Of a stretch of DNA of 64,000 bases, positions 23,595 to 32,701 are shown piece by piece. The translations under genes were made by a program, and so were the position numbers. Source of the DNA: Diadophis punctatus similis (taxonomy: Eukaryota > Chordata > Lepidosauria > Squamata > Dipsadidae); the NCBI GenBank assembly GCA_023053685.1, contig JALIGW010000016.1, positions 15,228,973 to 15,292,972 of the forward strand, read 5' to 3'. Numbering within the stretch: the first letter of the stretch is position 1; the number at the start of each line of letters is the position of its first letter. The notes beneath the pieces were generated by a model. The model worked only from the letters and a program-made list of their open reading frames with translations. It did no database searches and was not told where the DNA came from.

Positions 23595-23987
23595 CTCTAG
23601 AACAATAATAAAGCAGTCTTTAAAAAATAAGTCTAATAATTTGAACATTCTACAGACATTTATAGTTATTTACTTACCCCCTTGCATTCAGTTCAGCAGA
23701 AAATAAAAATCTGCGTGTCTCTCCCAGCTATTTGCCTCTTTGCAAGCTAGTTTCACTTTCATTTTAGCACATGGCAAATCATCTGTAGGTCAGGAAGCTG
23801 CTAATGACTTGCTTGGCTTTACAGGCTCTTCCCTGTTTGCTGCAAACAGGTAAATTGCTGGAAGACAGAGGCCAAAGGGTGGGGGTGGCTGGGTGCGTGG
23901 GGCTACATTCGGTGTATAAGATGCACCCAAGTTTTCACTCTCTTTTGGGGGGGTAAAAAGGCGCGTCTTATACTCCCAAAAATACGG

Positions 23988-24905
23988 TAATCCTTTTTTT
24001 TACAACATTTGGCAACCACAGGAGCACGGGTAAAACAAAATAGACTGCCAAGTCAGCATTGGGCCTTACAGGAACAAAGTGAAGAAGACAATCTTACAGC
24101 AATATAATGGAACAAAATATACATGCAAGCAGACATGTAGGGAATGCCCATATGTAGCTCAGGAAAGAATCTGAGAACTGTGGGCTTAACTAAGAGATCT
24201 AGGTAATAAATGTTTACGACTGGAGAAAAGAGTTCGGAGGAAATGGCGGTCCGAGTTAAAATGGTTCCCACAACATCTGTATGTTTGGTTAGAAAAGCAT
24301 CATTCAGAAAGAAACAATTGTGCAGTAGAATTATTTGAGGATTATTTAGCCACCTGCAGACAGAAGATGCAAGTAAAAACTGGTTAGTTATTAGAAAACG
24401 GCCAGGGAAAGGATAAGCTCATATGAAAGAGGAACATAAGAAGACTAAATAAAGAAGGTCAATAGGATAAAAAGAATAGCAAAAAGACAAGAGGGAGATA
24501 TAAGTAGGAACAGAGGTTTTATATATGCAATACATTTGGTCACAGAGCCAAAACCTGCCCAAATGTGACCCCAGAAAATGTTATTGTTCGTTAATCTCCA
24601 AAGTTCATCTAAGTTGAAAAACAACAACAACAACCCCAAAACAAACAAAGGTCAATGGAAGAAATATGCTTGGTTTAATGATGCAGCTGGTCTTAACTAG
24701 TATTAAAAGCAATAAAAATAAATAATTAAATAGAACAAAACACCAATGCTCACCGTTATTTTGTTAGAGGTTCTCCAAAAATAGACATGCAAGAGTTAGC
24801 ATAGTTTTCGGGAAGAAACTTTCGGAAAAGACTCAGCGAAATATATTATTGGAGGATTTTAGCTTATCTATCTTGCGATGTAACGGTGGGCACCAATATC
24901 TCAGT
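23988..24905. other. FAT3 intron, nothing recognised
   Basis: A purine-rich unassigned stretch. Sequences on both sides of the next hAT element (to about 25700) look continuous and could be one older unrecognised repeat, but I see no diagnostic ends. Confidence 0.35.
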
Positions 24906-24913
24906 ATGTCATC

Positions 24914-25129
24914 CAGAGGTGGGTTCCTACTGGTTCTAACCGGTTCATTAGAACCGTTAGTAGTTCGGCGATGACGTCACGGAGCTGGTTCTGTCAATGT
25001 CTCTGTGGGCGCCGCCATCTTGGATTTTGCTTCTGTGCATGCGTAGAAGCTATTTTTTGATTGCTGCGGGTGCGTGCACGGCGCGACCCTTAGCGAACCA
25101 GCTGCAAAAGGATGCAGAACCCACTCCTG
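24914..25129 (+). mobile_element. Non-autonomous hAT element (GTGGGTTCC family)
   Basis: It starts CAGAGGTGGGTTCC and ends AGAACCCACTCCTG, with perfect 8-bp duplication ATGTCATC (24906-24913, 25130-25137). A TGACGTCA motif is at 24972-24979. Confidence 0.9.
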
Positions 25130-25137
25130 ATGTCATC

Positions 25138-25703
25138 ATTTAATAAGGGGATTAGAGGAGGCCTAGCAGGTATGGTTAACAAAGCCAAATGAAAGGAATT
25201 AGGAGGGGATAAGCCTAAATCACAAGAAGTGAGATTGAGTGAGGAAGGGAAAAGGGTAAATAGTAACCAGAGATTAAGGTACATCAGAAATGGGTCTAGT
25301 GTAGAAGCAGAGAGCCCATCACCAGTTGGAAGAAAGGACTGTTGTGGCAGACTGAAGTTAGTTTGCAAACCATTCTAAATTTGTTCAAGGGAAAAAGCTC
25401 AAGAAAAGAAAGACTTAGAGTTGAAATGAGGACACAGCTTTGGGAATGAGCGAGGAACCACAAAGGAGACAAGACAAAGAATACAACAAAGAGAATTCGA
25501 GACTCGAGTAAATCTCCCGGCCCTTATTTATAGAGGAATTTAAGCTTTGGCCTTGAGAAAGAAAAGGAGAAAGAGGAAACGATCCTCAATCTTTGAGAAA
25601 GGAGAAAGTGTGCGAGATTTGGGCCAGCTTTGCACTGACCTTGTTGTCCTTAAAAAATGGGCACTGAAGGGGTTGAACACGCTTTTCAGATTTTGTTAAT
25701 ATA
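25138..25703. other. FAT3 intron, nothing recognised
   Basis: An unassigned purine-rich sequence with a TATTTATAG-like motif near 25530. No coding or repeat identity can be supported. Confidence 0.35.
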
Positions 25704-25711
25704 ACCTACAA

Positions 25712-26113
25712 CTGGGGTGTCAAACACAAGGCCTGTGGGCTGGATCAGGCCCACGATGTAGTCGGATCCATCCCACAGGGCTATCCTGGAAAATGTAAGG
25801 GGGCGGCCCGGTCTACCCAATGCGAAGATTGGGCCAGCGTGGCTTCGGCCCGGTCTACCCAATGGGAAGAGGAACCATTGGGCCAGCGTGGCTTCGGCCC
25901 GGTCTACCCAATGGGAAGAGGAACCATTGGGCCAGTGTGGCTTCGGCCCGGTCTACCCAGTGCGAAGAGGAAACATGCCAGCAGTTTGGGAAGTGGTATC
26001 AAGCTGGCCATGCCCACCCAGTTGGCCACACCAATCAGCCACACCGGCCCGGCCCCCCTAGGTCAACCACAGCCCTGATGTGGCCCTCAATGAACTTGAG
26101 TTTGACACCCCTG
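25712..26113 (+). mobile_element. Non-autonomous hAT element (GTGTCAAAC family)
   Basis: The ends are CTGGGGTGTCAAAC and GAGTTTGACACCCCTG. The perfect 8-bp duplication ACCTACAA (25704-25711, 26114-26121) has central TA. It carries an internal 49-bp tandem repeat. Confidence 0.92.
25803..25970 (+). repeat. 49-bp tandem repeat inside a hAT element
   Basis: There are about 3.3 copies of a 49-bp unit containing GGCCCGGTCTACCCAATG and GGGCCAGCGTGGCTTC, nearly identical between copies. Confidence 0.9.
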
Positions 26114-26396
26114 ACCTACAACAATAAAGAAGCATTCCTGGAAATCCCAGTTTGGCCTAGTGCAGGAATGGACCATTAATTTTCCCAAGGGGCCACATGA
26201 GAAACTGGAACTGTGGGGGAGGGATGAACCAATAGGGTTGTGAAGGTGCATAGGCATGCACGCAGGCGCATATGTACATTGGGGGGGGGAAGAGAGAGAA
26301 GAAGTTGCTTTCTAAATAAAAGCAATCCACGAGGGGCAGACAGGGACAGCCAAAGGGTCAGATGTGGCTCGGGGGTTCTTAAAATACCCAGGTCTA

Positions 26397-26620
26397 GTCT
26401 AGTGATTAAAGCACCCTGCTAGAAACCAGGAAGCTGTGAATTCTAGTCCTGCCTTAGGCATTGAAACTGGCTGGGTGACTTTGGCCCAACCACTCTCTCT
26501 CAGCCCAATTCACCACAAGGGTTGTTATTGTAGAAAATAGCAGGAGGAAGGAATATTAGGTATGTCGGTTGCCTTGAGTTATTTATAACAGTAATAAAGG
26601 TTGGGATAAAAAAAATAAAA
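26397..26620 (+). mobile_element. tRNA-derived SINE with MIR-like core
   Basis: A tRNA-like start (GTCTAGTGATTAAAGCACC) leads to a GTGAATTCTAGTCC B-box-like word. A core containing GCTGGGTGACTTTGGCC follows, then a GTTATTTATAA...AATAAAGG tail. Confidence 0.7.
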
Positions 26621-26813
26621 TCTTTAAAAATCCACCAGTGTCGGTTTCTTGACCTGGCCTACTTAGAAAAGCTAAATTACCTTAAGGAAATGGGGTGTGT
26701 GGTAGAGTGAATTGCTCAGATGGATTTGGATTTCAAAGTTAAAAGGGGTTTCCTCCCCACTTCTGTGGATCAGAATCAGATTTTGTGCCATGGAGAGACC
26801 AAGAGGCTTTGTG

Positions 26814-27081
26814 CAGGGGTGGGTTCCACTTACCTTCCCTACCGGTTCGCATCGTGACGGAAGTGCGCATTTTGCTCGCGCCCCCCCAATCAAATCGTGG
26901 AAAACATCTGGAAATGACCCTCTGCGCATGCGCAGAGGTGTTTTTTTTTGCAAGCCACGGCGACCGGAGGACTGGTTCGGGAGTGTGGACCGCTGGTCAT
27001 CGCCGCCGGTTCGGCGAGCGGCGGTAAATTTCCGCTAACTGTTCTAAAGAACCGGTCCGAACCGGCAGCAACCCACCACTG
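26814..27081 (+). mobile_element. Non-autonomous hAT element (GTGGGTTCC family)
   Basis: The ends are CAGGGGTGGGTTCC and GCAACCCACCACTG, with 8-bp flanks GCTTTGTG/ACTTTGTG (one change). A perfect NRF1-like palindrome is at 26923-26934. Confidence 0.87.
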
Positions 27082-27224
27082 ACTTTGTGCCTACCTAGTT
27101 AAATCACCTGCCTTCTAGCTCTAAATATATAAAAGGACAGAAGCGTTTAGTAATGGACGAGGAGATTCTTGGACTTGTGCTTGTAACCATGGAGCAGCAA
27201 TACTGCCTATATCAAGGAGGAGAA

Positions 27225-27679
27225 GACTTCCGGTTTGGCTCCGCAGGCATCGCGGACGCTCCTTGCCGGGCGCCTCTTCCGAAGTCCTGTAAAAGCCGCC
27301 AGATCAGCTGTCTGGCGGCTTGAAAATCTTATCCCCGGGCGTAGGGAGTCAACTAGGGGCGCGAATGGTGAGGGCTCCCCAGGTAGCCTGTCTCCTGCTC
27401 CAGGACTTCGGATGCCTCTGCTTTTTCTTTCTTTTGATTATGTTTTAAAAAATCTGAATAATTAGGAGTTGAAGACCCAAAGAAATGTGGAAATTAAGAA
27501 TTTCTTTTAACTTAATTTAAACTTATTTTATTGAATATTATGCCCTGTACTTTCTCTGGGAAGTCCGGGGGGGTGGGGGGAGGGTAAGGGGGGGAGGGTA
27601 AGGGGGTGGGTTGAGGTTAGGGGGGAGAAAAGAGAAAAATGTTTGTACTTTGTACTAATAAAACTTTTTGAATAAAAAA
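27225..27679 (+). mobile_element. L1-like retrocopy, apparently internally deleted
   Basis: The unit is flanked by an 11-bp direct repeat AAGGAGGAGAA (27214-27224, 27680-27690). It ends with ACTAATAAAACTTTTTG and an A-rich tail, the marks of target-primed insertion. A GC-rich head of about 200 bp resembles a promoter-bearing 5' region. The tail has a G-rich purine tract (about 27567-27625), typical of L1 3' UTRs. The body that should carry ORF1 and ORF2 is absent. Confidence 0.65.
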
Positions 27680-27856
27680 AAGGAGGAGAAATCTGCACTT
27701 GGAGCTCAAGTGCAACCGAGGGAAAGTGTGACTTGCCTGGGGCAAAGGACTACAGTGTTTGGATGGTGGGCCAGATGTCAGCGAAGACAAAGATGATGGA
27801 ATCCAAAAATCCGAGAAGAGCATTTTTCTCTCATTCTAGTCTCCCTAACATACAGG

Positions 27857-28290
27857 TAAGTCCTCCACTTAGGAGGGGTTGCTTAGTGACTGTTCAAAGT
27901 TATGAAGACTCCGATCCTCAAAAGCTTTTTACAACCTGGTTCCAAAGTTATGGCGCCCCCTTGTGGCCACACGACTGCATTTTCGGTACTTGGCAATTGG
28001 CCAGCACTGACCGCCATTTGCAGCATCCTTTGGTCACGTGACCATGATTTATGACATTCTACCCCCCCTCCATTTTTTCCTCCTGGAAACTTGTGTTTAT
28101 TTCTGGTTTTCAGAAAATAAAAAAAAATCCCAATAGTGAACAATGGGTTCACTTAAGGACTGCGGTGTTATTTTTACCACTGCCGCAAAAAAGTTGTACA
28201 ATCGGGTCTGGCCACGTGACGATCTGCTTTATGACCATTGCGACTGTAATTGGCAGGCTCCATTATGGTCATAAGTCAAGGACCACCCGT
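27857..28290 (+). mobile_element. Tigger-like MITE
   Basis: It starts ACAGGTAAGTCCTCC and ends GTCAAGGACCACCCGTA. The interior has CACGTGACCATG and TCATAAGTCAAGG words of the family, with an unusual diverged middle. Confidence 0.75.
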
Positions 28291-28427
28291 AGATGTGAGC
28301 CCAGGAACGAAAGTGCACAGAAGGAAGTTGAACGAGGGTTAACAGATAAGACACCGTAAAAAAAGGCTTATATGGACCTTTATATGGATACTGCAGTGTT
28401 TGTCTAATGATGAACTTATGTCAGTAT

Positions 28428-28545
28428 TTCTCAGCCGTGGGAACTCTAAGAGATATGGATATGGAGCATGTCAGCCTGGGGAATTCTGGGAGTTGAAGTC
28501 CACATATCTTAAAGTAGCCAAAATTGAGAAACACTGATATAGTGT
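28428..28545. mobile_element. Snap-back MITE (GGGAGTTGAAGTCC family)
   Basis: It starts GTATTTCTCAGCC and ends GAGAAACACTG. The right arm carries GAATTCTGGGAGTTGAAGTC. The left arm is diverged, and no clear duplication was found. Confidence 0.6.
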
Positions 28546-28950
28546 GTTAAACTAAGGCCTCTGTCCAGATACTGTTATGTTAAATACCCCTGTAAGCAGA
28601 GAATAACTGTAAGCATATGTTTCCCTATCTTTGACACAGCTCCTTTGTATTCAGTTAGCTGCATTTGGTTCAGTTTTGAAGGATATCACTTATTTGGGAA
28701 CTCTCTTCCCTCCCCAGGCACAGCTGATTAAAAACAAAACCTTCAATTCTCTAATCCGTAATAAAGCAAAGTCTGGTAATTTGTTTTGGTTGCTATCTTC
28801 CGAAATCTTCCCTCTTTGCAAAAGAATTGTTTGCCAAAGTCCTGGCTAGTCAGTGTGAGTTAACAAAGTTCTGCTGTGATCTTTTTATATAGAGGAACAA
28901 AACCAGACAAACAATAGACAAACAATAGACGACAGTGCAGGAGGAGAAGG
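28546..28950. other. FAT3 intron, nothing recognised
   Basis: Unassigned intronic sequence between the snap-back MITE and the ATAC microsatellite. Confidence 0.4.
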
Positions 28951-28956
28951 TCATAT

Positions 28957-28977
28957 ATACATACATACATACATACA

Positions 28978-29004
<27 letters not shown>
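28957..29004 (+). repeat. (ATAC)n microsatellite next to a FAT3 cassette exon
   Basis: About twelve ATAC units on the + strand. In the FAT3 transcript this is a (GUAU)n tract starting about 35 nt after the donor of the 60-nt exon. Confidence 0.95.
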
Positions 29005-29011
<7 letters not shown>

Positions 29012-29039
29012 CAGCATATATATTTAAAAGATTAAATAC

Positions 29040-29099
29040 CTTCATTTTCTATTGTGTCAACTACATTGTTGACGAGCTGTATGACAGTCACAATGGAAG
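29040..29099 (-). CDS. FAT3: FAT3 20-codon cassette exon (intracellular)
   Basis: A 60-nt exon on the minus strand, with acceptor CTCCCGCAAG and donor GAAG followed by GTATTT. In phase 1 to 1 it encodes A-S-I-V-T-V-I-Q-L-V-N-N-V-V-D-T-I-E-N-E, which matches a segment known from long FAT3 isoforms and sits between the serine-rich exon (32347-32460) and the 12-codon exon. Its acceptor has a long pyrimidine tract, and a TACTAAC lies 45-51 nt upstream of the exon. The donor (GTATTT) is weak, as expected of a regulated exon. The segment is hydrophobic beta-branched, then acidic, so inclusion would change the tail's character. Confidence 0.9.
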
Positions 29100-29377
29100 C
29101 TTGCGGGAGGAGGAAAGCAGAAGTAAAGGAAGGACAGTCTCAAGTTAGTACTTATTTATTTCATACAGAGGTTATCAACGACACAATCTCAGACTAGGAG
29201 CGAGAGCACCTACAGAAGGGTAGACGGTTACAAATGGATTACGCAATGATTTGAGAACATTTCAACATCTGGTAATTCCATACACAGACACTTGGGTCTT
29301 CCCCCCCCCCCCCCACAACAGGGCAGCAAATGGGGAGAGGGGAAACCCACTCAAAAACATAATGAGATGACTACCAC
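29100..29377. other. FAT3 intron with polypyrimidine tract
   Basis: On the minus strand the 40 nt before the 60-nt exon are almost entirely C/T. The rest is unassigned, apart from a C-rich run near 29310. Confidence 0.5.
29144..29150 (-). promoter_or_regulatory. TACTAAC branch-point or QKI-type element
   Basis: On the minus strand a perfect TACTAAC lies 43 nt before the acceptor dinucleotide of the 60-nt exon. It could be the branch point. ACUAAC is also the known binding word of the STAR protein QKI. Which applies cannot be told from sequence. Confidence 0.5.
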
Positions 29378-29490
29378 CAGTTCATAAATTCAACCTGGAA
29401 GATTCAATGAATCTGAAGACGTCCCCTAGTTGGATAATGAAACATCGGCAAGAAAACAACTGAGCTCAGAGAGCACCAAAGATTCCATAA
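29378..29490 (+). mobile_element. Possible Penelope-like element fragment
   Basis: It contains GAATCTGAAGACGTCC, TAGTTGGATAATGAAACATC and GCAAGAAAACAACTGAGCTC, words I associate with a family abundant in squamates that resembles Penelope-like termini. The fragment is short and the assignment tentative. Confidence 0.35.
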
Positions 29491-30304
29491 TTCAATGAAT
29501 CTAGCTGACATTCATCTTTAAATGGCAATTGCTTAAAAAAAAACCCTTGAGATTAAGTGCTACCTTTGAAGTGCCTCTTATCTTCGGGGCAGCCAGAATG
29601 ATTCAAGGTGGTTTTAAAAGTCTTTGGCTAAATTCCCCCCAACCCATTAGAATTACTTGCTTCTAAATGAACACAAAACCTTGGTGTGGAATTACAAACT
29701 CTGCTTGGGAAACATTTAAAGACAGGTACAAGGGTAAATTAAACGTTGGTCATTAAATAGCTTCCGTTTAAAGGCTACTTATCCCTTAATTATTTTTAAC
29801 ATCCCTTTAAGCCAGAGACGGCCACTTATTCAATGTTGGGTTTATCAGCGGTGTCAAGAGAGAGAATTCCACATTAGCAACAATCACAATACAGCCAGTA
29901 GACTAATGTTAGAATAAGACTTCCTTGTAGATCATTGGTTTATCTAGCTGATAATTATTTATTTGGATGAGCATTTATTCCAGGGTCACCCCACAGATTT
30001 CATTATCAAGTGTAGCTTGAACCTTTAACTCAAAAGCAACAATGATTGGAATAAAGCTTTTTTATAATATGGGATGTGGGCAAGAAGGGAGAGAAACCAG
30101 CGTCTGCATTTCCTGCGTCGGATGAGGAGAGCACATTTTTCTTCTTCTATCCTAGCCACTTTTTTTTTACAGAGGCACGATTCAGAGCGTTTTAATAAAC
30201 TGCATCCCTGTTTGATTTGGTGGCTGCATTGCCTCAGATAGAAAGTCCCTACAGAGAGTGGTGAGGACAGCCGAGAAGATTACAGGAAGCTCGCTTCCCG
30301 TCAT
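29491..30304. other. FAT3 intron, nothing recognised
   Basis: Unassigned intronic sequence, low in recognisable repeats. Confidence 0.4.
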
Positions 30305-30442
30305 TCAGGAAGAGATGGTTAAATAGTGTGACTCTAGTGGGTAAACTCTAGGAGACAGTGGAGGACGGTGGGGCTTGGCGTGCTCTGGTCCATGGGATTG
30401 TGAAGAGTTGGACACGATTTAGCGATTGAACAACGACGGCAA
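30305..30442 (+). mobile_element. Bov-B (RTE) LINE 3' end
   Basis: The stretch GAAGAGATGGTTAAATAGTG, then GGCTTGGCGTGCTCTGGTCC, ATGGGATTGTGAAGAGTTGG, ACACGATTTAGCGATTGAAC matches the 3' terminus of Bov-B elements. It is 5' truncated. The family is characteristic of squamates and ruminants. Confidence 0.8.
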
Positions 30443-31166
30443 GTTTTTTGGCAGCACCGGATTTTCCCAACACATAATGATCGAGACGACTATGTCAGGC
30501 CCTAGATAGATGCCATCCCGCGCGCCTCCAAGCAGAGGAGCAAATAAAATATCCCTAGCATACTTCTATTGACTTCTCCATTCATGATATACTACGCATG
30601 CCAACATTGAAATTTTAATCATTTCCAAATCTCACGTAAGAAGTCTCACATGGTATTTGGTTGAAGCTATCGACATTTTGCAACACTCACGACAGTTGAG
30701 CAATCTTGGAGTGAAGTATCTCAAGATGTCTCAAAACCAAAACTCGCTTAACTGAGTTTAAATGTGATGATCTCTCAAATTTTTAGGTTAGGGTAGACGG
30801 GTTTATGCCCAAGCCATTGTACTTGGCTCAAGAAATGATGACTACTGTTAGCCATCTTCCTTCCTATTCACAAATCCCTCTGTGGAGGTTATCCCTTATT
30901 TGGAAAACATTATTTTGCCAATACCATATTAAGCTGTGTTTGGAAGAGGAAATATCTACCACATCATTGTCTGTATCATAGCAACGGCATGATTTATTCT
31001 CCGTTCAATGATCTTGTATAGCTTTGGAGAATCGAAACATCAACGCAGGCCATGCTACAGAGTTTTAGATTCTTTTCCTAGAAATTTTATATGCAACGTC
31101 AAATGCATTATTATTCTGTAGGTGGGAATATTCTTTGCAGACCTTTAAGCTTAGCACAAAGCTGAT
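30443..31166. other. FAT3 intron, nothing recognised
   Basis: Unassigned intronic sequence. Confidence 0.4.
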
Positions 31167-31168
31167 TA

Positions 31169-31555
31169 CAGGTAGTCCTCAACTTACAACAATTCATTTA
31201 GCGACTGTTCAAAGTTACAACGGCACTGAAAACCAGTTGTTTTTCACACGACCGTTGCAGCAACCCCACGATCACGTGATCAAAATTCAGATGCTCGGCA
31301 ACCGGTTCATATTTTACGACCGCTGCTGTGTCCCAGGGGTCATGTGATTCCCTTTTTTGACCTTCTCACAAGCAAAGTCAATGAGGGAAGCCGGGTTCGC
31401 TGAACATCCGGGTTGCTAACTTATCAACTGCAGTGGTTCATTTAACAGCTAGGGGCAAGAAAGGTCGTAAAACGGGGCAAAGCTCACTTCACAAATGTCT
31501 CGCTTAGTTACAGAAATTTTGGGGCTCAGTTGTGTCATAAGTCGAGGACTACCTG
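31169..31555 (+). mobile_element. Tigger-like MITE, complete with TA flanks
   Basis: It begins CAGGTAGTCCTCAACTTAC and ends GTCGAGGACTACCTG, with TA immediately outside both ends (31167-31168, 31556-31557). This is the reference copy for the family in this window. It is 387 bp and non-coding. Confidence 0.88.
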
Positions 31556-31627
31556 TAACAGTTAAGAGCTGGCTTCCGTGTTCTGATTACCTGTAGAAAT
31601 TAATTAGGTAGCATCAATATTATATAG

Positions 31628-32194
31628 CAGTGATGGCGAACCTTTTTTCCCTCAGGTGCTGAAAGTGCATGAGCGCGCCCGATATCACATGCATGCGTGC
31701 CCACACCCATAATTCAATGTCCCCCCACACGGCCCATCCCCTTGCGCATGCAACCCCCCTGCGCTGCCCCAACCCCTGCACATGCACGCGCAATCCCCAC
31801 ATGCTCCCCACGCATGCGCACACGACACCCCCATGCCCCGTTTTGGGCCTAGCAGGCCTCCCTGAAGCCTCTGGAGGCCGGAAACAGCCCGTTTCCAGAC
31901 TTCCGGTAGGCCCATTTTTCGCCCTCCCCAGGCTCCAGAGGCTTTCTTGAAGCCTGGGGAGGGTGAAAATGGCCTCCCAGAGCCTCCGCGCAAGCCCTGT
32001 GCTTACCTAGGATCCAAAATGGGCCGCGTGGAGACTCCTGAGAGGGGAGGGGTGGCATAGGCGGGGCCAGCTGAAAATCAGCTGGCTGGCGCACGTATGC
32101 ATGCTGGAGCTGAGCTAGGGCAATGGCTTGTGTGCCCGCAGATATGGCTCCGTGTGCCACATGTGGCACGCGTGCCATAGGCTCGCCATCACGG
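31628..32194 (+). mobile_element. Non-autonomous hAT element (GATGGCGAACC family)
   Basis: It begins CAGTGATGGCGAACC and ends GCTCGCCATCACGG, with perfect 8-bp duplication TTATATAG (31620-31627, 32195-32202) and central TA. The interior has inverted GGCCTCC/CTCCCCAGGC words. It lies just downstream of the FAT3 exon 32347-32460 in the transcript. Confidence 0.92.
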
Positions 32195-32346
32195 TTATAT
32201 AGTAATCACACCATACTGTTGAACATTTCATCAAGGACAGAAAAGATTTGCTCGAATTCTAGTTCCCAAGACCTCTTTGGTGGTCTTTTGATAACATCAA
32301 AAATATTTCAAGCGGATGGGAGGATAAAAACTATTTATATTCTTAC

Positions 32347-32460
32347 CATTATCATCACCGGAATCTGACTGGTAGGAGTTGAGGGACTGAACTTCTGAAT
32401 TGCTGCCTTTATTGCTTCCCGATAAACAGGTAACTTCTTCCATATCGTCAAGTTCTTTGC
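32347..32460 (-). CDS. FAT3: FAT3 intracellular exon, serine-rich
   Basis: A 114-nt exon on the minus strand with acceptor CATGTATAG and donor AATG followed by GTAAGA. Read in phase it gives [18 protein letters not shown], then the serine-rich [19 protein letters not shown]. This matches the conserved segment that follows the juxtamembrane tail in FAT3. Both ends are phase 1 and the length is 38 codons, so skipping would also keep the frame. The preceding exon supplies one base (giving AGC, Ser at the joint), and its final G joins either the cassette exons or the last exon. The intron just upstream contains the 41-bp minisatellite. Confidence 0.95.
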
Positions 32461-32701
32461 CTATACATGTGGAAAAGAAGAGAGAATGGGTAGTGTGGCT
32501 ATACAGACCTGGGTTTTAGAGCACATGACATCCAACGAGACTTCTTGCTTCAGAAATGGCTCATCACATTACAGGTAGTCCTCAACTTACGACCAATTGC
32601 GTAGCCCATGAGGAAGCCAGGTTCACTTAACAACCGTGTTACTAACTTAACAACTGCGGTAATTCACTTAACAAGTGTGGCAAGAAAGGTTGTAAAATGA
32701 G

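Larger units (their letters stand above)
22659..23987 (+). mobile_element. Mariner-like element (CCGTATTTTTCGGAG), with nested inserts
   Basis: The ends are CCGTATTTTTCGGAGTATA and ATACTCCCAAAAATACGG, flanked by TA on both sides (22657-22658, 23988-23989). No transposase frame survives. It hosts a snap-back MITE (23109-23252) and a hAT element (23262-23594). Its 3' third is repeated in antisense at 47775-48070. Confidence 0.82.

Noticed and set aside
23988..25703. Endogenous retroviral internal region in antisense
   Set aside because: Some pyrimidine-rich minus-strand frames look LTR-element-like, but I could not identify any gag, pol or env motif, primer-binding site or LTR pair.
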